NCBI GenBank assembly: GCA_019313605.1
Contig: JAFDAW010000112.1
Location: 1 to 8,435, forward strand
Direction: 5' to 3'
From: Deltaproteobacteria bacterium
GTDB taxonomy: Bacteria > Myxococcota_A > UBA9160 > SMWR01
Length of the DNA: 8,435 nucleotides
The notes under the pieces are model-generated. The model saw nothing but the letters and a program-made list of their open reading frames with translations. It did not search any database and was not told the DNA's origin. Position 1 is the stretch's first letter; each line of letters begins with the position of its first letter. The position numbers were made by a program, and so were the translations under genes. Positions 1 through 7,120 of the stretch are shown here, one piece after another.

Positions 1-386
1 ACCGCCGTCATCTTGACAACGACGACGTCCGCATAGCGATCGACCATCAGGCCCGGAAGCCCATCCCCCTCCGCGTTCACGAGGCGCACGGCCTGCGTAT
101 CCCCCAAAAGTGGGTTCGCGGCTCGGCGTTCGACCGCGAGGCGGATCCGCTCGGCGATCAGATCGTCGGCCGGCGCCTCCTTCCCAATCGTGAGCATTCG
201 AACCCGCAGCGCAGATTCGGGAGAGAGAAGGCCGTAGCCCAGGATCTCACCCTCCGCCGACCGTACCTGCACCCAATCCCCGGGCGTCTCGGCGCCCTCG
301 ACCCGAGCAATGGCCCCGGAGAGAATCCAGGGGTGGCGGCGACGAATCGAGCGATCCCGTGTAGGTTTGAGGACGATTTCAGTCAT
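1..386 (-). CDS. rlmI: RlmI-type class I SAM-dependent 23S rRNA cytosine-C5 methyltransferase, N-terminal part (cut by window edge)
   Basis: The minus strand from ATG at 386 stays open to the left edge, giving the first 128 residues of a protein that is normally about 390-400 residues long. Residues 1-70 match the PUA RNA-binding domain that opens the RlmI/YwbD family: a VLKP start, then RRRHPWILSGAI at residues 15-26. Residues 104-118 (NAEGDGLPGLMVDRY) match the family linker leading into the methyltransferase fold. The SAM-binding motifs and the catalytic cysteine lie outside the window. Known members methylate C5 of a cytosine in 23S rRNA (C1962 in E. coli) in the cytoplasm. Family membership is well supported by the motifs. 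The exact target nucleotide is inferred, since relatives modify other sites. No strong Shine-Dalgarno is visible, but the start matches the usual N-terminus. The EF-hand gene lies divergently 234 bp away. Confidence 0.88.
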   Translation of the reverse strand, partial: MTEIVLKPTRDRSIRRRHPWILSGAIARVEGAETPGDWVQVRSAEGEILGYGLLSPESALRVRMLTIGKEAPADDLIAERIRLAVERRAANPLLGDTQAVRLVNAEGDGLPGLMVDRYADVVVVKMTA

Positions 387-620
387 GAGGGGCACTCTAC
401 GGGCCCCATGGGCGTTCGCCAAATCGCGGCCCCCCAAACGGCCAGAAACGGGTTTCCCCGCGAGAAGGATTTAGAGCCCAAAATGAATAGAAGCATCAGG
501 TTCGACCGTCATAGAGGCCGATACGGATGGGCAACCAAATCACCGGCGGCGGGTTCATAACGCCAACCAGCAGCGGGCTGACCGCAACAGACGGGGCGGC
601 CACAACAAAGGGGAAGGGAT

Positions 621-1163
621 ATGAGAAAGAGCTTGGGGGCGTTCCATCCGGCAGCGCTTTTTTGTTGTGTCTTTGCGCTCGCGATCGCGGCACCCGCGAT
701 TGCCGAAGATTCCGATGACGCAAAGGAGCGCGGCTCACTGCGCGCGCGGGGATTCGAGGAGTTCGACACGGACGGAGACGGGCGGATTTCAAAGGAAGAG
801 CAGACCGCAGCGCGTAAACAGCGCCAAGAGCGGCGCCTCAAGGAGTTCGACGCCGACGGGGACGGCAAGCTCTCCGACGCAGAAAAAGCCGAGGCCCGCT
901 CGAGGGGTCGAGGGTCCCGCATGGGCGAACTCGACACCGATGGTGACGGCAAGCTCTCCCCCGAGGAGCGACAAGCCGCTCGCGAGAAGCGTCCGGACCG
1001 GGAGGCCCGAAAACTGAAGCGCTTCGATGCCGATGGTGACGGCAAATTGAGCGACGAAGAAAAAGCACAGGCCCAGGCGGCGCGTAAAGAACACCAGCAG
1101 CGGAAGGGACGTGGCCCCGGCGACCGCCCCGCGGTCGATCAGCCCGGCAACGCACCCCAGTAG
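621..1163 (+). CDS. Secreted protein with four EF-hand calcium-binding loops
   Basis: This 180-residue protein starts at ATG 621 behind a purine-rich GGGGAAGGG site. Residues 1-28 form a Sec signal peptide: basic MRK start, hydrophobic core at 11-24, likely cleavage after the A-I-A at 26-28. The mature part has four 12-residue EF-hand loops at residues 49-60, 77-88, 105-116 and 136-147. Each reads D-x-D-G-D-G-(R/K)-(I/L)-S-x-x-E, so every expected calcium ligand, including the terminal glutamate, is present. Spacing is 28, 28 and 31 residues. The linkers are highly charged and rich in Arg, Lys, Glu and Ala, as expected for the flanking helices, and the C-terminus is a Pro/Gly-rich tail. It probably binds calcium in the periplasm or outside the cell, either as a buffer or as a calcium-dependent scaffold. 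No catalytic domain is present and no partner can be named from context. Calcium binding is secure by motif; the physiological role is unknown. Confidence 0.9.
   Translation: MRKSLGAFHPAALFCCVFALAIAAPAIAEDSDDAKERGSLRARGFEEFDTDGDGRISKEEQTAARKQRQERRLKEFDADGDGKLSDAEKAEARSRGRGSRMGELDTDGDGKLSPEERQAAREKRPDREARKLKRFDADGDGKLSDEEKAQAQAARKEHQQRKGRGPGDRPAVDQPGNAPQ
765..1061 (+). repeat. Four in-gene EF-hand repeat units (84-93 bp period)
   Basis: Calcium-loop codons start at 765, 849, 933 and 1026. Units two to four still share runs such as GACGGCAA and GA(T/C)GGxGACGGCAA at the DNA level, with unit one more diverged. This indicates internal duplication of one EF-hand, with a three-residue insertion between the third and fourth units. 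Confidence 0.75.
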
Positions 1164-1196
1164 CCCCGAGCGCCGACACGCGTGTAGGCTCCTCTC

Positions 1197-1262
1197 AGCG
1201 AGTCGATCCAGCCGCCAGTAGAAGGCGGCTGGATCGTGAATCGCTAGGTTTCTCGACTCGCT
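1197..1262 (+). terminator. Perfect 13-bp hairpin with nested outer arm; possible terminator or 5' leader structure
   Basis: Positions 1204-1216 (CGATCCAGCCGCC) are the exact reverse complement of 1224-1236, with a 7-nt loop AGTAGAA. A second pair encloses it: AGCGAGTC at 1197-1204 is complementary to GACTCGCT at 1255-1262, sharing one base with the inner stem. The hairpin starts 41 bp past the stop of the EF-hand gene and ends 32 bp before the TTG start of the next. No run of T follows it, so it is not a classic intrinsic terminator. It could protect the 3' end of the upstream mRNA, attenuate read-through, or sit in the leader of the downstream gene. The structure is directly visible; the role is inferred. 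Confidence 0.45.
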
Positions 1263-1294
1263 CGAGCACCTGACCCATCAACCCGGGGAGCCCT

Positions 1295-3340
<2,046 letters not shown>

Positions 3341-3491
3341 GGACGACGCCCCAATCCGCTTCGCGGAGGTCTTCGCGGATGCGACGATCGCGTGGCTGAT
3401 GATCGTCCGAGCCGTCATCGAACGCCTCGACGCGAAGCCCTGAGCGCCCACCCCCGCGGGTGACAGAAAAGGGTTACGACGCCCGGGGCGT

Positions 3492-3528
3492 CATCCGATA
3501 ACCACCCGAAGGGGGTTTTTATCGGATG
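3492..3528 (+). promoter_or_regulatory. Hairpin enclosing the Shine-Dalgarno and AUG of the TPR gene
   Basis: CATCCGATAA at 3492-3501 is exactly complementary to TTATCGGATG at 3519-3528, and the last three bases of that 3' arm are the ATG of the TPR gene. Inside, CCC at 3505-3507 pairs with GGG at 3511-3513 across a GAA loop, and CC at 3502-3503 can pair with GG at 3514-3515, bulging A3504 and leaving U3516-3518 unpaired. AAGGGGG at 3509-3515 is a reasonable Shine-Dalgarno 10 nt before the AUG, so both initiation signals would be hidden when folded. The G-run followed by five T also resembles an intrinsic terminator for read-through from the upstream gene. Pairing is seen directly; regulatory function is inferred. 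Confidence 0.5.
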
Positions 3529-4020
3529 CATCGTTTCGCGCTCTCCATCATCAGCTTGGGTTTCCTGTTCGCCTGTGCGGCGCCGACGACTTCGCCCGCA
3601 CCCGGCGATATCGCAGCCGCCTATCAATCGGCCGGGCGCCTCCAGGAAGCCTCGCGTGAAATCGAGCTCGCAATCCGAGTGCGCCCCCGGGACATCTCGC
3701 TGCGGCGCCAGGCTGCGCGAATCTACATCGAAGCGAACGACTCCGATCGCGCGATCGAGCACCTCGAATCCGCGATTCAGCTCGCGCCGCGCGATGGTGC
3801 GCTCTGGCTCGACCTCGCAGAAATCGAGCGGGATCGCCAGAATATCGCGGACGCCTACGTCGCCTTTCGCCGCGCTTCGACGCTCGCGCCAACCGATATA
3901 CGAGCGGTCTCCGGGCTCGCTCTGTCTGCCGAAAACCTGGGGTTCGTGGCAGAGGCGAGCGCCGCCTATGCGAAATGGGCCGAACTCAAAGAGAGCCTCG
4001 ATTCCAAAGCAACCGAGTAG
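3526..4020 (+). CDS. Small TPR-repeat protein, probable lipoprotein
   Basis: The 164-residue product starts at ATG 3526; a same-frame TAA at 3499 leaves no earlier ATG, GTG or TTG. Residues 1-16 are a short hydrophobic signal sequence ending L-F-A before C17. This fits a lipobox except for Phe at the -2 position, so lipidation is probable rather than certain. From about residue 27 the protein is tetratricopeptide repeats of exactly 34 residues: prolines 54, 88 and 122 end successive helix pairs, with typical A-I-x-x-L-x-x-A-I-x-L-x-P patterns at 76-88. There are about four repeats (27-56, 57-90, 91-124, 125-158). TPR domains bind protein partners, so an envelope-anchored adaptor or assembly factor is plausible. 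No partner is encoded nearby. It follows the DUF255 gene by 185 bp and converges on the dehydrogenase gene. Translation may be limited by the hairpin over its start. Confidence 0.85.
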   Translation: MHRFALSIISLGFLFACAAPTTSPAPGDIAAAYQSAGRLQEASREIELAIRVRPRDISLRRQAARIYIEANDSDRAIEHLESAIQLAPRDGALWLDLAEIERDRQNIADAYVAFRRASTLAPTDIRAVSGLALSAENLGFVAEASAAYAKWAELKESLDSKATE

Positions 4021-4069
4021 CCGGCTACCCCCACCGAATCCACACCCGATTGAGTAAGCCGCCCCACAT

Positions 4070-4109
4070 GGGTGCGGTGTCAGATCTTCGGGTGCGGTAT
4101 CAGATCTGC
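4070..4109 (+). repeat. Tandem 20-bp direct repeat, two copies
   Basis: Copy one is GGGTGCGGTGTCAGATCTTC at 4070-4089 and copy two is GGGTGCGGTATCAGATCTGC at 4090-4109, identical at 18 of 20 positions and directly adjacent. Each contains the palindrome AGATCT. The first copy is in the convergent gap after the TPR gene. The second covers the last codons and stop of the minus-strand dehydrogenase. I do not recognise it as a named element; it could be a fragment of a dispersed intergenic repeat family. Confidence 0.8.
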
Positions 4110-5290
4110 GACGGATCGCGGCAGAGATCGCTCGCGAGATTTTTTTGGTGGGCCTCGAGTGTACCGCCGCCAATCTCCAGCAGCTTCGCGTCTCGCCACA
4201 GCCGCTCGACCACGTACTCGCCCATATAGCCGTAGCCGCCGAGCACCTGGATCGCAGCGTCCGCGGTCCGCTTGGCGGCCTGAGACGCGAACAATTTCGC
4301 AGCGTCTGCACCGACGCGTTGACCCGTCGCCTCGAGATCGATGTGGCGGGCGGTTTCGTAAACGAGCACCCGCGCGGCGCGATACTCGGAGAAGCTCTCT
4401 GCGATGTAGCGTTGGATCTGACCGTGCTGTCGAATCGGAACACCGAACGTCTTGCGTTCGTTCGCATGGGCGATCATCACATCGAGACAGCGCTTCGCAA
4501 TCCCGACCGACATGGCGGCGAGTGTGAGCCGTTCAATTTCCAGGTTGCGCATCATGGCGAGCTTCCCGGCGCCTTCGTCACCGAGGCGATTCGCGACCGG
4601 AACGCGCACGGAGTCGAAGACCAACTCGGACGTATAGGAAGCGCGCATCCCGAGCTTGTCCTTGCATTTCTGGCCGAGGCGAAAACCATCCATCCCGCGT
4701 TCGACGACGAAAGAGGAAATACTGCCCTCGCCGGTGGCCGCGTAGACCACGAAGGCATCTCCGAGCGTTTCTTCATCGATCCCGCCATTGGTGATGAACA
4801 TCTTGGTCCCGTCGATCACGTAGACATCCCCGTCTCGGCGCGCGCGGGTTCGCATCGCGAGCACATCGGTACCGACCTCGGGCTCCGTCATGCACAGGCC
4901 ACCGATCCACTCACCCGAAACCGCGAGTGGCAGGATGCGGCGCTTCAGCGCGTCATCTCCGTTGATCTGGATGTTCTGGGCGAATAGAATCGAGTGGGTG
5001 AGCACCGACAGCGCGAAGCCCGGGTCCGAGCCCGAAATCGCTTCGTAGACCTGGACGGCCGCGGTGGCCCCGAGATCGGAACCTCCGTACTCCTCGCTGA
5101 TCGTGATACCGAGGAATCCCAATTCGCCCGCGCGCTGGAACAGCGCGTGGTTGAAGGTCTCGGTGCGATCGTGTGCGGCCGCCTGCGGTTCTACTTCGCG
5201 ACTGACGAACTCGCGCAGCGTATCGCTGAGCATTTCATGCAATGATGTCGGCGCGAAGAGATCGAACCGACGCGAGTCACTCCCATCCAT
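4100..5290 (-). CDS. Acyl-CoA dehydrogenase (isovaleryl-CoA dehydrogenase-type active site)
   Basis: This 396-residue FAD enzyme has the typical family length and all three domains: N-terminal helical (to about 130), middle beta (about 131-235) and C-terminal helical (to the end). Signatures are CMTEPEVGTDV at 133-143, TKMFITNGG at 162-170, ERKTFGVPI at 278-286 and QVLGGYGYMGEYVVERLWRD at 348-367. Such enzymes oxidise acyl-CoA to 2-enoyl-CoA and pass electrons to electron-transfer flavoprotein. The glutamate found in medium-chain enzymes (the IYEGT motif) is replaced by Gly375 in EIGGGT. Glu253 in EIERLTLA (251-258) aligns with the catalytic glutamate of isovaleryl-CoA dehydrogenase, which suggests a branched or short acyl substrate, but none can be named. 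The start at 5290 lacks a clear Shine-Dalgarno; the FDLF stretch at 9-12 fits the usual N-terminus. The last residues are encoded by the 20-bp repeat. It converges on the TPR gene and diverges from the PAS gene. Confidence 0.93.
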   Translation of the reverse strand: MDGSDSRRFDLFAPTSLHEMLSDTLREFVSREVEPQAAAHDRTETFNHALFQRAGELGFLGITISEEYGGSDLGATAAVQVYEAISGSDPGFALSVLTHSILFAQNIQINGDDALKRRILPLAVSGEWIGGLCMTEPEVGTDVLAMRTRARRDGDVYVIDGTKMFITNGGIDEETLGDAFVVYAATGEGSISSFVVERGMDGFRLGQKCKDKLGMRASYTSELVFDSVRVPVANRLGDEGAGKLAMMRNLEIERLTLAAMSVGIAKRCLDVMIAHANERKTFGVPIRQHGQIQRYIAESFSEYRAARVLVYETARHIDLEATGQRVGADAAKLFASQAAKRTADAAIQVLGGYGYMGEYVVERLWRDAKLLEIGGGTLEAHQKNLASDLCRDPSQI

Positions 5291-5403
5291 CGAGCGCCCA
5301 GTCTAGCGGGTGGGCGGTGTCCGCGCAGTAACGTCGTTTCGCCGCGCGGTTAAAATTTTCGAATCACTGTGGGCGTGCAAACCATGCAAGCTACACTGCG
5401 CGT
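5291..5403. promoter_or_regulatory. Divergent intergenic region, probable promoters for dehydrogenase and PAS genes
   Basis: This 113-bp gap separates two divergent starts and must carry both promoters. It contains the most AT-rich patch of the neighbourhood, TTAAAATTTTCGAA at 5350-5363, with AAAATTTT as a perfect palindrome. TGCAA occurs twice as a direct repeat with 9-nt period near 5376-5389. TACACT at 5392-5397 resembles a -10 box for the plus strand and would place transcription start close to the GTG at 5404, giving a leaderless or near-leaderless mRNA. I could not find a convincing -35 box for either direction, so exact promoter positions are not assigned. Confidence 0.35.
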
Positions 5404-6150
5404 GTGCCTGGGAATCCGCAAATTGCGGCTTGGTTGATCTCCAAGCGCGTTCAGATCGAAGCCGTAATGACTTCTCATCTGGGGCCTGCAGCGCCGGGCC
5501 CGGCGGCGGCCGAGACCGAGGTACTGCGTCGCTTCCGCTCGTTCGCCGCCGCTTCGTTGAAGCGCGGCACGGCGCGGCAACCCGCATTGGAAGGCATCCG
5601 AGCCCACGAGCGGCGGGTCGACGCTCTGCTCACAGCGTGGTCGAACGCAGCCGAGGAAGTCGCGGGCGATCAGGCCGGAGTGGTTCGAGCCGCTCTCGAG
5701 CCGCTGATCGCGCACTTTCGCGGCGCACTTCGAAACACCCAGGGCAATCGCCGCTCGAGCGGCGCGCCGCGCAGTAACCGAAGGGCGGTGATCGCAGCAA
5801 TCGACCGGATCGCCGACGCCTTCCTGGCACTCGACACCGACAACGGTGCGATCGTGGACGCCAATCCCGCTGCGGGCGCACTGCTAGGCGTCCCCCGAGA
5901 CGCACTGCTCGGTGTTCCAGCGATGGGATTCGTTCCCAGTGTAAATCACGAAAGCTGGTGGACCGAGCTGGACAGCCTGACCGAGGGAGCCGAGTCGCGG
6001 CGCTTCGACAGCTACCTGGAAGACCACTCCGGCCTCTCGATCCCCGTCGACTGCATGATGACCCGCTTCGCAACGCGCGGGCGGACGCTGGCTCTGGTGT
6101 TGATTCGCTCTCGCACGGAGCCCACACTTCCGATCCCCGATCCCACTTGA
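5404..6150 (+). CDS. PAS-domain protein without a recognisable output domain
   Basis: The product is 248 residues from GTG 5404. An internal ATG at 5467 (residue 22) is an alternative start, and neither has a strong Shine-Dalgarno. Residues 1 to about 112 are Ala/Arg/Glu-rich and mostly helical (for example TEVLRRFRSFAAASLKR at 38-53) and may form a dimerisation or sensor-coupling region. A basic linker follows at 113-128. Residues 132 to about 236 have the PAS pattern: IADAFLALDTDNGAIVDANPA at 136-156, a LLG-VPRDALLG turn at 160-170, an acidic middle, and closing beta strands at 228-236. PAS domains bind small ligands or cofactors or mediate protein contacts. No histidine kinase, GGDEF, EAL, HTH or methyl-accepting segment follows; the protein simply ends in a Pro-rich tail. 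It may be a stand-alone sensor or adaptor acting on a partner encoded elsewhere. The PAS assignment is fairly sure; the partner and signal are unknown. Confidence 0.78.
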   Translation: MPGNPQIAAWLISKRVQIEAVMTSHLGPAAPGPAAAETEVLRRFRSFAAASLKRGTARQPALEGIRAHERRVDALLTAWSNAAEEVAGDQAGVVRAALEPLIAHFRGALRNTQGNRRSSGAPRSNRRAVIAAIDRIADAFLALDTDNGAIVDANPAAGALLGVPRDALLGVPAMGFVPSVNHESWWTELDSLTEGAESRRFDSYLEDHSGLSIPVDCMMTRFATRGRTLALVLIRSRTEPTLPIPDPT

Positions 6151-6269
6151 CGGTTGAGATCGATCTGGGCTTTCGCCAAAGGCCGTGAAGTCGATGCGGT
6201 GCGGTGCGCTCGGATTTGGGCTCGCGCTGCCACAGCCCCCATCGATGATCTGCGATAGCATGGATCTCG

Positions 6270-7013
6270 ATGGCAATCTCGCAGCGGCCAGTGTCTGAGT
6301 CGAACGGAACGAGCGCTCAATGGACGACCGGCGTCCAGCGACTCGCCTACGAGATGGGCGCCGAACTCGTCGGTGTGGCCAGCGCCGATGCCTTCGCGGG
6401 CGCCCCCGCCGGGCACCATCCCCGCAACCTGCTGCGCCGCGCGCGCAGCGTCGTGGTCATGGGGGCCCGCCTGCTAGACGGCGCCTTCGAACTGGCCCCG
6501 AGCCGGGAGTACTCGATCACCTATCAGATCGCGAATCTGGAGCTGGACCGGATCGCCTTCCACGTGGCGAAATATCTGCAGCGCGAGGGCCACCGCGCAC
6601 TGCAGGTCCCCGCGTCGCCACCCTACGATCTCGAGCACAACATGGGAGATCTCTCCCACCGGCACGCCGCGCAGCTGGCCGGCATCGGCGTGTTCGGCAA
6701 GAACAGCCTGCTGCTCTCGCCGGAGTTCGGCCCCCGGATCCGTCTGACGTCGGTGATCACCGACGCCGCCCTGGAGCCCAGCCCGCCCCTGGATGTGGAT
6801 CTGTGCGGAGACTGCGACATCTGCCTGCACGCCTGCCCGGTGGATGCGTTCGGGGGCGCGGGAATCGTCGACAAGTCGGCCTGCGACGCCAACCACGTCA
6901 GCACCGGCGAGCGCTTGCAGCTCGAGGATTGGGAGCAGATGTGCGGCGTGTGCATCCGCGTCTGCCCGGTCGGTTTGCCGGACGCTGAGCACCGGCACAA
7001 GCACGACGACTAA
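6270..7013 (+). CDS. QueG-like double [4Fe-4S] iron-sulfur protein (short form)
   Basis: This 247-residue protein belongs to the epoxyqueuosine-reductase-like iron-sulfur group. Residues 20-175 form the substrate/cobamide-binding type domain: GAELVGVASAD at 30-40, RARSVVVMGARL at 57-68, and AGIGVFGKNSLLLSPEFGPR at 137-156. Eight cysteines then match two [4Fe-4S] clusters in the arrangement seen in QueG: C179, C182, C185 with C232 for one, and C189, C205, C225, C228 for the other (CxxCxxCxxxCP and CxxCxxxCP). QueG itself is usually 350-390 residues with HEAT-like C-terminal repeats; this protein stops right after the second cluster with a His/Asp-rich tail. The proton-donating Asp of QueG lacks a secure counterpart: Asn124 in an ungapped alignment, Asp127 if a gap is allowed. 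A queuosine role is therefore doubtful, and a different redox reaction is plausible. ATG 6270 has only a weak upstream site (GGAT). It follows the PAS gene by 119 bp. Confidence 0.85.
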   Translation: MAISQRPVSESNGTSAQWTTGVQRLAYEMGAELVGVASADAFAGAPAGHHPRNLLRRARSVVVMGARLLDGAFELAPSREYSITYQIANLELDRIAFHVAKYLQREGHRALQVPASPPYDLEHNMGDLSHRHAAQLAGIGVFGKNSLLLSPEFGPRIRLTSVITDAALEPSPPLDVDLCGDCDICLHACPVDAFGGAGIVDKSACDANHVSTGERLQLEDWEQMCGVCIRVCPVGLPDAEHRHKHDD

Positions 7014-7120
7014 CAGTCGACCAGAAGAGTCGACGACCTCTCCTCGATGTCTGCATTTTCTGGGTGTACGGCCGCGTTCCGCCGGGAGAAACGCTCTTCG
7101 ACGCTATCGAATCGGCGCAG

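Noticed and set aside
387..620. 234-bp gap between the divergent methyltransferase and EF-hand genes, including a short plus-strand frame at 333-560
   Set aside because: The short frame overlaps the methyltransferase start, has no motif and no good ribosome site. Promoters must lie here, but I could not identify convincing boxes.
4116..4146. Terminator-like TCGCG/CGCGA stem followed by seven T at 4140-4146, for the TPR transcript
   Set aside because: Only 5 bp with a 12-nt loop, and the sequence encodes the conserved end of the dehydrogenase (HQKNLASDL), which explains the T-run.
3415..4467. Minus-strand open frame of 350 codons spanning the TPR gene and the end of the dehydrogenase
   Set aside because: It overlaps two well-supported genes on different strands, is very rich in Arg and Ser as expected of a shadow frame, and has no domain signature.
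7016..7034. GTCGAC repeated as a 6-bp hairpin after the iron-sulfur gene
   Set aside because: GTCGAC is itself a palindrome and common in GC-rich DNA; there is no T-run, so a terminator call is not justified.
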